The notes: generated from the sequence alone by a model not told the origin. Counted from the stretch's first letter, positions 1 through 6,802 are shown. The stretch is 7,026 bases of DNA from Hyphomicrobiales bacterium (GCA_027487195.1 JAIYEB010000282.1:1-7026); one strand, 5' to 3'. A program made the numbers and translations.

Positions 1-1200
1 ACCCGTCCAACGCCGCGACAAGTGGACAAGGTGGCACTGCCGATTCCGCTCGTGACAGCGCTTCTTGGCCCTGACGGCACGGAGTTGCCGCTCAAAACAG
101 CGGAAGGGCCGCTGCGCGATGGGCTGATCCTGCTCGACACCCCGTCACGCTCGGTCACGTTTGTCGATGTGCCCTCCCGTCCGGTTCCCTCTGTCGGGCG
201 TGGCTTTTCCGCGCCCGTGAAACTCAATGTGGCGATTGGGGATGAGGAGTTGCTGCTCCTCTTTGCCCGCGACAGCGACAGTTTCGTCAAGTGGCAGGCG
301 GGTCAGACCCTGATGATGCGTCGGCTCGTCGCCGAAGTGGCGGGCAGTCGTGAGGGGCCGGATACGGATGCAATTGCAAACGCGTTGCGCGCCGTTCTTG
401 AGGACAAGCGGCTTGAGCCTGCCTACCAGGCGCTGGCCATCACGTTGCCAAGCGAGGGCGACCTGTCGCGTGAGATTGGCAGCAACATTGATCCCGAAGC
501 GGTCCATATGGCGCGAAGCCGGCTGAGGTCTAGCCTTGCCCGCCGCCTCAGCGGTCTCATGACCGACATCCACAAGGCCCAGAGGGTATCGCGTCCCTAC
601 GCGCCCGATGCCGCATCCGTTGGACGACGCGCCCTGTCCAACACGTTGCTTGACTACCTCTCGGCCGAGCAGGGGTACGCGTTGGCGCTCGATCAGGCCG
701 CCGGTGCCGACAATATGACCGACCGGTTTGCAGCGCTGAGTATACTGTGTCAGCACGCCAGCGCTGAGGCCGAACTGGCGCTTCAGGCGTTCCATGATCG
801 CCATTCTGACGATGCCCTTGTGCTCGACAAATGGTTTGGCCTGAATGCCGCGATCCCCGATGGTTCAACGCTCCCGCGCGTGCGCCGTCTGATGGGCCAT
901 CCCGCGTTTTCCCTCGCCAATCCAAATCGCGCACGCGCTCTCATCGGCGCATTCGCCATGTCAAACCCGACCCAGTTCGCTCGGGTAGACGGCGCAGGTT
1001 TTGCGCTTCTGGCCGAGGTTGCGCTCGAGGTGGACCCGAAGAACCCCCAGCTCGCCGCACGCCTGCTTGGCAGCTTCCGCAGCTGGCGCATGTATGAGCC
1101 CGTGCGCCGGGCGGCAGCCAGGGCATGCCTTGAACAGATCGCAGCAAAGCCGGGCCTGTCGATCGATTCACTCGATATTGTGCGCCGCGCGCTGGACTAG
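1..1200 (+). CDS. pepN: Aminopeptidase N (M1 family), C-terminal part, 5' truncated
   Basis: This is the last 399 codons of a PepN-type zinc aminopeptidase, a cytoplasmic enzyme that removes N-terminal residues from peptides in the late steps of protein turnover. The frame is open to the left edge and reads TRPTPRQ just before a GTG at 22, so that GTG is internal and not a start. The catalytic domain with its HEXXH zinc site lies outside the window. What is seen matches the two C-terminal PepN domains: an Ig-like beta domain over roughly the first 100 residues (LLGPDG, then RPVPSVGRGFSAPVKL and RDSDSFVKWQAGQ), followed by a helical ARM-like domain running to the stop, with FSLANPNRARALIGAF and the terminal MYEPVRRAAARACLEQI. 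E. coli PepN is about 870 residues, so a little over half is missing. The gene converges on ahcY and ends with TAG, 58 bases before a shared hairpin terminator. Family assignment is secure. Confidence 0.95.
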   Translation, partial: TRPTPRQVDKVALPIPLVTALLGPDGTELPLKTAEGPLRDGLILLDTPSRSVTFVDVPSRPVPSVGRGFSAPVKLNVAIGDEELLLLFARDSDSFVKWQAGQTLMMRRLVAEVAGSREGPDTDAIANALRAVLEDKRLEPAYQALAITLPSEGDLSREIGSNIDPEAVHMARSRLRSSLARRLSGLMTDIHKAQRVSRPYAPDAASVGRRALSNTLLDYLSAEQGYALALDQAAGADNMTDRFAALSILCQHASAEAELALQAFHDRHSDDALVLDKWFGLNAAIPDGSTLPRVRRLMGHPAFSLANPNRARALIGAFAMSNPTQFARVDGAGFALLAEVALEVDPKNPQLAARLLGSFRSWRMYEPVRRAAARACLEQIAAKPGLSIDSLDIVRRALD

Positions 1201-1258
1201 AGCTCCAGGCACCGCCCGTGCACCGGGATCGACCGGAGCACGGATGACCCCACGAACG

Positions 1259-1290
1259 AAAAAGGCCGGGGCAATACCCCGGCCTTCTTG
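1259..1290 (-). terminator. Intrinsic terminator for ahcY, probably bidirectional with pepN
   Basis: A perfect 10-bp stem (AAGGCCGGGG at 1262-1271 pairing with CCCCGGCCTT at 1277-1286) closes a 5-base loop. Read on the minus strand it is followed by TTTTTCGTT (from the A-run at 1259-1263), the classic GC stem plus U-tract, 45-76 bases after the ahcY stop. Read on the plus strand the stem is followed by the T-rich CTTGGTCTTG, so it may also stop pepN transcripts, less strongly. It is the only strong terminator-like hairpin I see in the window. Confidence 0.88.
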
Positions 1291-1334
1291 GTCTTGTGTC
1301 CTGTCCCGACCCGCCTGAACGGGCCAGGCAACAA

Positions 1335-2729
1335 CTAGTAGCGGTAGAGTTCCGGCTTGAACGGGCCGCTCTGCGAGACGCCGATGTAGCTCGACTGCTT
1401 GTCCGAAAGCTTGGTCAACGTTGCGCCAACCTTGGCGAGGTGCAGCATCGCCACCTTCTCGTCGAGGTGCTTGGGCAGCGTGTAGACCTTGTTCTCGTAC
1501 TTGGCGTGGTTGTTCCAGAGTTCGATCTGGGCCAGCGTCTGGTTCGAGAACGAGCAGCTCATCACAAAGCTCGGGTGGCCTGTGGCATTGCCGAGGTTCA
1601 CGAGGCGGCCTTCGGACAGAAGGATGACGCGCTTGCCATCGGGCAGTTCGACCTCATCGACCTGCGGCTTCACGTTGTGCCACTTGTAGTTCTTGAGGGC
1701 AGCAACCTGAATTTCGCTGTCAAAGTGGCCGATGTTGCACACGATCGCGCGGTGCTTCATGGCGCGGACATGCTCGATCGTGATCACATCGACGTTGCCG
1801 GTGGCGGTGCAGAAGATGTCGGCGCGCGGAGCAGCCTGCTCCATCGTGACAACCTCATAGCCTTCCATCGCAGCCTGAAGCGCGCAGATCGGGTCAACTT
1901 CGGTGACCAGAACGCGGCAGCCGGCCTGACGCAGCGACGCTGCCGAGCCCTTGCCGACATCGCCGTAGCCAGCGACGACAGCAACCTTGCCCGCCATCAT
2001 CACGTCGGTGCCGCGACGGATCGCGTCAACAAGCGACTCACGGCAGCCGTAGAGGTTGTCGAACTTCGACTTCGTGACCGAGTCGTTCACGTTGATCGCC
2101 GGGAACGGCATGCGGCCGGCCTTGGCGAGTTCGTACAGGCGATGGACGCCGGTGGTGGTCTCTTCCGAGACGCCCTTGATGGCATCGCGGCAACGCGTGA
2201 ACCAGCCCGGGCTGGCCTTGAGTTCGCGCTTGATCAGCTTGAAGAAAATTTCCTCTTCCTCGTTCGAGGGCTTGTCGAGGAACGCTGTCTTGCCGGCCTC
2301 GGCTTCGGCGCCGAGGATGATGAGCATGGTCAGGTCGCCACCATCATCGAGGATCATGTTCGGCGTGCCGCCATCGCCCCAGCGGGCGGTCTTGAGCACA
2401 TATTCCCAGTACTCTTCGAGTGTCTCACCCTTGATGGCGAACACCGGAACGCCGGAAGCCGCAATCGCGGCAGCGGCATGGTCCTGGGTCGAGAAGATGT
2501 TGCACGACGACCAGCGCACATCGGCGCCGAGCGCGGTCAGCGTCTCGATCAGGACGGCGGTCTGAATGGTCATGTGCAGGCAGCCGGCGACGCGTGCGCC
2601 CTTCAGCGGATGCTTGCCGGCGAACTCCTCGCGGATCGCCATCAGGCCAGGCATCTCGTCCTGGGCCATGTCGATTTCCATGCGGCCGAACTTGGCCAGC
2701 GAGATATCCTTGACGATGTAGTCGGTCAT
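1335..2729 (-). CDS. ahcY: S-adenosylhomocysteine hydrolase (adenosylhomocysteinase)
   Basis: This cytoplasmic NAD-dependent enzyme splits SAH reversibly into adenosine and homocysteine, relieving product inhibition of methyltransferases and feeding homocysteine back to methionine. The 464-residue protein is complete. Visible family motifs are HMT (52-54), SSCNIFSTQDH (74-84), the DDGGD substrate segment (128-132), SEETTTGVHRLYELAKAG (188-205), the substrate-contacting K220 and D224 in NDSVTKSKFDN, the NAD Rossmann loop AGYGDVGKG (253-261), NIGHFD (332-337), LVNLGNATGHPS (376-387) and the C-terminal KPELYRY (458-464), whose Lys and Tyr reach the NAD of a neighbouring subunit in known structures. 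A roughly 40-residue insert around 146-185 explains why it is longer than the human enzyme (432 residues); this insert is usual in many bacterial AhcY. The ATG start follows AAGGGA with about 10 bases of spacing. It is transcribed away from the SDR gene and ends in a strong terminator. Confidence 0.98.
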   Translation of the reverse strand: MTDYIVKDISLAKFGRMEIDMAQDEMPGLMAIREEFAGKHPLKGARVAGCLHMTIQTAVLIETLTALGADVRWSSCNIFSTQDHAAAAIAASGVPVFAIKGETLEEYWEYVLKTARWGDGGTPNMILDDGGDLTMLIILGAEAEAGKTAFLDKPSNEEEEIFFKLIKRELKASPGWFTRCRDAIKGVSEETTTGVHRLYELAKAGRMPFPAINVNDSVTKSKFDNLYGCRESLVDAIRRGTDVMMAGKVAVVAGYGDVGKGSAASLRQAGCRVLVTEVDPICALQAAMEGYEVVTMEQAAPRADIFCTATGNVDVITIEHVRAMKHRAIVCNIGHFDSEIQVAALKNYKWHNVKPQVDEVELPDGKRVILLSEGRLVNLGNATGHPSFVMSCSFSNQTLAQIELWNNHAKYENKVYTLPKHLDEKVAMLHLAKVGATLTKLSDKQSSYIGVSQSGPFKPELYRY

Positions 2730-2739
2730 AAGGTGATTT

Positions 2740-2745
2740 TCCCTT
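2740..2745 (-). promoter_or_regulatory. Ribosome binding site of ahcY
   Basis: AAGGGA on the minus strand lies 10 bases before the ATG at 2729, slightly long spacing for a Shine-Dalgarno. It supports the chosen start, the position expected from the conserved AhcY N-terminus (MTDYIVKDISLA). Its first two bases fall in a segment that could base-pair with upstream leader sequence. Confidence 0.6.
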
Positions 2746-2790
2746 GTTGGTCGACGGCTCTCTAGCCCAAGGTGACAGTCGGAGCAACAA
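2744..2790 (-). promoter_or_regulatory. Possible folded 5' leader of ahcY
   Basis: On the minus strand three complementary segments nest: TTGTTG (2790-2785) with CAACAA (2749-2744), CGAC (2781-2778) with GTCG (2755-2752), and GGCT (2767-2764) with AGCC (2759-2756) around an AGAG loop. An alternative pairing is CCTTG (2772-2768) with CAAGG (2746-2742), which would cover most of the Shine-Dalgarno. The two folds share bases 2746-2744, so they exclude each other. I do not recognise a known SAH or SAM riboswitch core. The stems are short and could be chance; no transcription start is known. Confidence 0.25.
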
Positions 2791-2791
2791 C

Positions 2792-2813
2792 GAAATAAAG
2801 ATATCGTTATATC
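2792..2813. promoter_or_regulatory. SahR-like operator: 22-bp AT-rich imperfect palindrome between ahcY and the SDR gene
   Basis: The site is centred on GATATC (2800-2805). Its 16-bp core reads ATAAAGATATCGTTAT, with one mismatched pair (A2799/G2806); extending outward, GA at 2792-2793 matches TC at 2812-2813 with one further mismatch (2794/2811). In all, 9 of 11 base pairs are symmetric, in an AT-rich patch that stands out against GC-rich surroundings. Established: SahR, an ArsR-family repressor released by SAH, controls ahcY and methionine-cycle genes in many Proteobacteria. Inference: this site resembles the AT-rich, GATATC-centred palindromes I associate with that regulator, and it lies 63 bases upstream of the ahcY ATG and 28 bases upstream of the SDR ATG, where it could cover either promoter. 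I see no convincing -35/-10 pair; a weak plus-strand candidate is GTGACA (2772-2777) with TAAAGA (2796-2801). The regulator gene is not in the window. Confidence 0.6.
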
Positions 2814-2828
2814 TTGAATTGGCTTTAT

Positions 2829-2837
2829 GAGGACGGA
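2829..2837 (+). promoter_or_regulatory. Ribosome binding site that decides the SDR start
   Basis: GAGGACGGA on the plus strand, with GAGG ending 8 bases before ATG 2841, is the best Shine-Dalgarno near this gene. It favours ATG 2841 over an in-frame upstream TTG at 2814, which overlaps the end of the operator-like palindrome and would add nine residues unlike the family, and over an internal ATG at 2856. Confidence 0.65.
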
Positions 2838-2840
2838 ACG

Positions 2841-3518
2841 ATGACAAGTGACGACATGGTGAACGAAGCGTTGCCCAGGGCTGCAGTGAAAACCGAGAAG
2901 CGCCCCGTGATTGCAGTGCTGGGCGGTGCGGGGCGGTTGGGCCGGGCCTGCGTCATGGCCGCGCGCGCCCGCGGCGCCGGCGTTCGCATCCTCACACGCA
3001 AGGCTCTTGATGAGGCGGATGGGATTGTTGTTGTCACGGGGGACGCAACGCGGCGCGAGGATGTGGCCCGCACGCTCAAAGGGGCTGATGCTGTGATCAG
3101 CGTTGTTGGTCCTGTTGCCGGATCGCCGCGAGATCTTTCAAGCCGGGTCTCGCTCGAACTCCTCCATGTCGCAAGGGCAAGTGGCCCCCGGCGGGTGGTC
3201 CTGGTTTCGCCAGCGATTGCCGCGGCACCAAACCTTGGCACCGGGCTGCGGCTGAAGCGCGCGCTCACGAAGATCTTCAGACGCAATGCCATTGCGGATC
3301 AGATCACGGCTGAAAAGATCCTCCAGGCCACGACGCTCGACTGGACCATTGTGCGCGCCGTTCGCCTCGATGACCGCAGCGACGGCACCATTGAGATCGG
3401 GTCTGACCTGAGCGTTGGTGCGGGTGACCGTGTTGGGCGCACAGCGCTTGCGCACGCGCTGGTTGCGCTGGCGCTCAGCAACGAAAGGGTGCGTCAGGCC
3501 GTCGTTGCCCGCGCCTGA
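2841..3518 (+). CDS. NAD(P)-binding atypical short-chain dehydrogenase/reductase-like protein (NmrA/SDR_a5-like)
   Basis: The predicted 225-residue cytoplasmic protein begins with about 20 polar residues and then a Rossmann fold: beta strand RPVIAVLGGAGRLGRA (21-36) with the dinucleotide loop GGAGRLG (28-34), ILTRK (50-54) where the second strand ends, GDATRREDV (67-75), GADAVISVVG (81-90) and RRVVLVSPA (117-125). The later IADQITAEKIL (151-161) and DWTIVRAVRLDD (167-178) are typical of atypical SDRs annotated as NAD(P)H-binding or biliverdin-reductase/flavin-reductase-like. The classical YxxxK catalytic pair is not evident, so a catalytic role is not assured; members of this group may be reductases or redox-sensing proteins. 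The substrate is unknown. The gene diverges from ahcY across a 111-base region and may share its regulation. Its last 25 bases overlap the 3' end of the MATE gene on the other strand. Confidence 0.85.
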   Translation: MTSDDMVNEALPRAAVKTEKRPVIAVLGGAGRLGRACVMAARARGAGVRILTRKALDEADGIVVVTGDATRREDVARTLKGADAVISVVGPVAGSPRDLSSRVSLELLHVARASGPRRVVLVSPAIAAAPNLGTGLRLKRALTKIFRRNAIADQITAEKILQATTLDWTIVRAVRLDDRSDGTIEIGSDLSVGAGDRVGRTALAHALVALALSNERVRQAVVARA

Positions 3519-4945
3519 TCCCTTAGGGACAGCCGCCGGACCACAACAAACGCCGTAATCACAGCGCCGGCGCCAAACAGAATTCCGCCAATGCTCTGGC
3601 CCATCAACACGCCCTCAGCCCCGGCAAGACGCCCGCCCAACCAGGCAAACGGGATCGTGCCAAGCGTTGCCCGGCCCCAGTTGAACAGGGTCGAGAGCAG
3701 GGGGAAGCCGAGATTGTTGAAGGCTGTATTGGCCACAAACAGCAAGCCCATGAACAGGAATGTCCCTGAGACATAAAGGCAGTAGAACCGGAACAGGTCC
3801 GCAGCCGATCCCGTGAGCTTGAACATGGCTGTCAGCGCGTCGGTACCAAGCGCGAGAAGCGCCCACATTGTAAGGACATAGATGATGCAGAACACCATCG
3901 CGTCCTTCATGGCCGCCAACACCCTGGGGTAGAGTTTCGCGCCGAGATTTTGACCAAGAATAGGCCCAATCGAGCCTGAGAGCGCGAAGACCGCGCCAAA
4001 GGCCACCGGAATGATCCGGCCGATCACGGCCCAGGCGGCAACGGCTGGATCGCCAAAGCCTGCGAGTTCCGCTGTGATGTAGGCGTTGGCCACGGGCGTT
4101 GCGATATTGGTCAAGATCGCAGGTATGGCGATCGCACCGAGCGCTGCCGCATCCCGGACCATGTCCGTCAGGCTTGGCCGCTCGACAAGATCATGGATGC
4201 GGACGGCGCCGTAGTAGCCGACACAGGCAATGGTGAGGCGGGCCAGGACGGTCACAATGGCTGCGCCATCGAGCGCAAGTCCAAATCCAAAGATGAAGAT
4301 CGGATCGAGAATGGCCGTGGCCACAGCGCCAAGAAGGGTTACCCACATGGCGCGGCGCGCGTCGCCGACCGCGCGAAGGACACTTGCAAACGCCATGCCC
4401 ATGCCAAGGAGCGGCGCAGACGGCAGCGTGATCATCAAATAGCGCGCGGCGAGCGACTTGGTCGTGCCCGTGGCACCAAGCACTGTCAGAAGCGGATCGA
4501 TCATGGGGATCGTCAGCAAGGAAATGACGCTCATCATGATCGCCGTAAAGGCAATGCCTGAGCCGGCAAGGCGGCGTGCGCCCGCCCGATCCCTCGCCCC
4601 GAGGGCGCGCGAGCATAGCGCGCTGACCGCAATCGACACTCCGATGCCAACGCCGGTGTGGAAAAACAGGATCGTGCCGGCATATCCAATCGCGGCTGCC
4701 AACTCCTGTTGGCCAAGCAGCGAGATGTAGAACAGGTTCAACAGGTCGACGATGAAAATGGCCATCAGCCCGACCGAGCCTGTCGCCGTCATGACAATGA
4801 CATGGCGCATGGTCGATCCGGTCGTGAACTTGCCGGCTTCCTGGCGCTCGGGCGTATGTGACGGTGGGCCTGGAGCGGGATCAGAGGTGGTCGCGTCGCC
4901 GGTCGTGGGCAAGTTGCTCATTGCATCAAAGCCCAGCGCCGCCAT
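3494..4945 (-). CDS. MATE-family multidrug/cation efflux transporter
   Basis: This predicted 12-helix inner-membrane protein belongs to the MATE (MatE) family, which exports drugs or metabolites in exchange for H+ or Na+. The 483 residues hold an unusually polar, proline-rich N-terminal stretch (about 1-45), then two homologous MatE halves (about 50-245 and 265-465). Family-typical segments are VDLLNLFYISLLG (66-78), IAVSALCSRALGARDR (105-120), VLRAVGDARRAMWVTLLGA (189-207), ILDPIFIFGFGLALDGAA (212-229) and, in the second half, GPILGQNLGAKLYPR (327-341). The start is uncertain. ATG 4945 overlaps the end of the upstream antiporter gene by 20 bases; ATG 4921 (residue 9) sits four bases after that gene's TGA; ATG 4810 (residue 46) just precedes helix 1. 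None of the first two has a clear Shine-Dalgarno, which suggests translational coupling. Substrate cannot be inferred. The 3' end overlaps the convergent SDR gene and has no visible terminator. Confidence 0.9.
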   Translation of the reverse strand: MAALGFDAMSNLPTTGDATTSDPAPGPPSHTPERQEAGKFTTGSTMRHVIVMTATGSVGLMAIFIVDLLNLFYISLLGQQELAAAIGYAGTILFFHTGVGIGVSIAVSALCSRALGARDRAGARRLAGSGIAFTAIMMSVISLLTIPMIDPLLTVLGATGTTKSLAARYLMITLPSAPLLGMGMAFASVLRAVGDARRAMWVTLLGAVATAILDPIFIFGFGLALDGAAIVTVLARLTIACVGYYGAVRIHDLVERPSLTDMVRDAAALGAIAIPAILTNIATPVANAYITAELAGFGDPAVAAWAVIGRIIPVAFGAVFALSGSIGPILGQNLGAKLYPRVLAAMKDAMVFCIIYVLTMWALLALGTDALTAMFKLTGSAADLFRFYCLYVSGTFLFMGLLFVANTAFNNLGFPLLSTLFNWGRATLGTIPFAWLGGRLAGAEGVLMGQSIGGILFGAGAVITAFVVVRRLSLRDQARATTA

Positions 4946-6794
4946 CGAGCAGGCTCGGGTCTTCGCCGGGTTTCAATGTTGATTTTGCACCAGCCGCGCG
5001 GCTTGCCTCAGCCCGTCGTGCGGGTGTGAGAGGCTGAGGCATGACCTGAGCCGCACCATAGAGCTGCTCACGTCCGGCGAGCGCGTCGCCTCTCACCGAT
5101 GCGCGTTGGGCTTCAAGGCGCTTCTCATCCCGGTCCCGGACATCTGCGGCGACGCTTGCAACGCGCTCGTCCGTGAGGTCCAGCGCCTGCAAGGCTGTGC
5201 TGCCGAACGCAATTGCGCTTTCGAACGTCTCGCGCACCTCATAGTCCACATGTAGGTCGCGCAGTTCTATAGTGTGGCGCCGGTCATAGCTGCGCGCATG
5301 GACCCGTGCGAGTGGGAATGCCTGCTTGCAGATGCGCACGATAGCAGTCGCCTGGTCCGCCTTGTCGATGCAGACGAGGATGAGGCGTGCGCGCTCCGCG
5401 CCTGCTGAGCGCAACACGTCAAACCGTGCGCCATCGCCGAAATAGACTTTGCGGCCAGCAAAGCGCTCGGCGGCTTCAATCATCTCCATATCATTGTCGA
5501 TGACAGTCAGATCGACACCTTCGGCGAGAAGCATCTGGCATGTGACCTGGCCAAACCGGCCAAACCCGATGACGAGCACGGAGCCCTTCACATCGGTGAA
5601 ATCCTCCTCCCGTTCCTCGCCGGGCTTGCGCTTCGTGGACAGGTAGGGAGCAAGGCGAAACACAAACGGCGAGACCGCCATCGACAGGACCACAATCGCA
5701 ACCAGGATCGAGCCATGGTCAGGCTGCATGACGCCGCCTGCAACCGCCGCCGCATACAGCACAAAGCCGAATTCGCCCGCTTGCGCGATGAGCAGCGCGG
5801 TGCGGATCGACTGGTCGTGATCATACGAGAACAACCGCATGATCGCATACATCACGGCGGTCTTGAGAATGATCAGCAGAACGAGGGCAACGAGAATTCG
5901 CCACCAGCTCTCATAGATGACCGACAGGTCAATGGTCATCCCAATGGCAAGGAAGAACATGCCCATGAGAAGGCCACGGAAGGGCTCGATCTCGGCTTCG
6001 ATCTGAAAGCGGAACTTCGATTCCGATAGCATCACACCGGCTAGAAAAGCACCCATGCCCATGGACAGGCCAGCCGCCGTCATCAGGGCTGCTGACGCGA
6101 TAATCACCAGAAGTGCTGCCGCCGTCATCAGTTCGCGCCCGCCAGACGTGGCGAGGAGGCGAAACAGCGGGTTCAGCGCATAACGGCCAATCACGATCAC
6201 GGCCGCAACAGCGCCAATGATTTCGCCGGTAGCAAGCCACCACGGCTTTCCTGACTGGGCCGCATGGGGCGAGAGAAGCGCAACCATCGCCAGAAGCGGA
6301 ACAATCATCAGATCCTGAAAGATCGAAACCGCAAAGGCGCGCTGCCCGTGCGGAGCCTGGACTTCCCCGCGCTCGTCAAGGATCTGCATCAAGATTGCGG
6401 TCGACGTAATCGCGAGCCCAAAGCCCGCGACAAGCGACGCATCCCAGGAGCGACCGAACGCGAGCGGCATGAGACTGACGACAAGTCCGGTGAACAGCAT
6501 CTGCAGCCCACCAAGGCCAAAGATGTCGCGCCGCATGGACCAGACCCGGCTCGGCTTCATCTCAAGCCCGATCAGGAACAGGAACATGACGATCCCGAGT
6601 TCCGAGACTTGAAGAACCGTAGCGGGGTCGCGCACCAGCGCGAGCACTTCAGGTCCGATCAGGATGCCCGCAGCGAGATAGCCGACAACGGAGCCAAGCT
6701 TCAGCCGATTTGCGAGCGGAACCGCCAAAACTGCGGCCGCGAGGAGCACAAGTAGAAAAATGAGAAAGGCGGGGACTGCTGTTTCACCGTGCAT
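4926..6794 (-). CDS. Kef-type CPA2 cation:proton antiporter with RCK (TrkA-N) domain
   Basis: This 622-residue inner-membrane protein closely resembles KefB/KefC, K+ efflux systems that acidify the cytoplasm and protect against electrophiles; KefC is about 620 residues. The membrane domain (about 8-385) shows LKLGSVVGYLAAGILIGP (31-48), SELGIVMFLFLIGLEMKP (64-81), ITSTAILMQIL (129-139), the Kef-type QD pair in SIFQDLMIVPLL (157-168; Q160, D161), GAFLAGVMLSES (248-259), the regulatory-loop-like IEAEIEPFRGLLMGMFF (265-281) and AQAGEFGFVLYAAA (337-350). The RCK domain follows, with VIGFGRFGQ (408-416), the acidic VIDND (431-435), GDGARFDVLRSAGA (453-466) and RETFESAIAFGSTAL (521-535). A charged, proline/alanine-rich tail of about 70 residues ends the protein. 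ATG 6794 is the first usable start: the frame upstream runs to a TGA at 6860-6858 with no other ATG, GTG or TTG. It lacks a good Shine-Dalgarno. Whether glutathione gates it cannot be read from sequence alone; no KefF/KefG partner is in the window. Confidence 0.93.
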   Translation of the reverse strand: MHGETAVPAFLIFLLVLLAAAVLAVPLANRLKLGSVVGYLAAGILIGPEVLALVRDPATVLQVSELGIVMFLFLIGLEMKPSRVWSMRRDIFGLGGLQMLFTGLVVSLMPLAFGRSWDASLVAGFGLAITSTAILMQILDERGEVQAPHGQRAFAVSIFQDLMIVPLLAMVALLSPHAAQSGKPWWLATGEIIGAVAAVIVIGRYALNPLFRLLATSGGRELMTAAALLVIIASAALMTAAGLSMGMGAFLAGVMLSESKFRFQIEAEIEPFRGLLMGMFFLAIGMTIDLSVIYESWWRILVALVLLIILKTAVMYAIMRLFSYDHDQSIRTALLIAQAGEFGFVLYAAAVAGGVMQPDHGSILVAIVVLSMAVSPFVFRLAPYLSTKRKPGEEREEDFTDVKGSVLVIGFGRFGQVTCQMLLAEGVDLTVIDNDMEMIEAAERFAGRKVYFGDGARFDVLRSAGAERARLILVCIDKADQATAIVRICKQAFPLARVHARSYDRRHTIELRDLHVDYEVRETFESAIAFGSTALQALDLTDERVASVAADVRDRDEKRLEAQRASVRGDALAGREQLYGAAQVMPQPLTPARRAEASRAAGAKSTLKPGEDPSLLDGGAGL

Positions 6795-6802
6795 GATGCA
6801 CG
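6788..6802. repeat. Perfect inverted repeat over the antiporter start codon
   Basis: CGTGCAT-G-ATGCACG is a perfect 7-bp inverted repeat with a one-base centre at 6795. The antiporter ATG (6794-6792) lies inside one arm. As RNA a one-base loop cannot form, so any hairpin would open to about five pairs with a five-base loop; as DNA it could be a short symmetric protein site. It may be chance. Confidence 0.35.

Noticed and set aside
145..804. Open minus-strand frame inside pepN
   Set aside because: It lies opposite a conserved PepN domain, and its product has unpatterned, Arg/Gly-rich composition. It is a shadow of the real gene.
1296..2765. A long open frame on the plus strand, antisense to ahcY and slightly longer than it
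   Set aside because: It is explained by the G/C-rich third positions of ahcY, whose identity is certain. The antisense protein is rich in Arg, Leu, Val, Ala and Asp without recognisable motifs, and no ribosome site supports it.
2730..2791. Known SAH or SAM riboswitch upstream of ahcY
   Set aside because: The leader is at most about 60 bases after the palindrome and I do not see the conserved core of either class. I kept only a low-confidence structured leader call.
2814..2840. Upstream TTG start for the SDR gene, adding nine residues
   Set aside because: ATG 2841 has a good GAGG ribosome site at proper spacing, and the extension would begin at the edge of the operator-like palindrome.
3519..3529. 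TCCCTTAGGGA palindrome just after the SDR stop as a terminator
   Set aside because: The arms are only four bases with too small a loop and no T-tract. It is also inside the MATE coding sequence.
6264..6755. Open plus-strand frame inside the antiporter gene
   Set aside because: The product is extremely Arg/Lys/His/Asp-rich, as expected from reverse translation of hydrophobic transmembrane codons. No start signal is seen.
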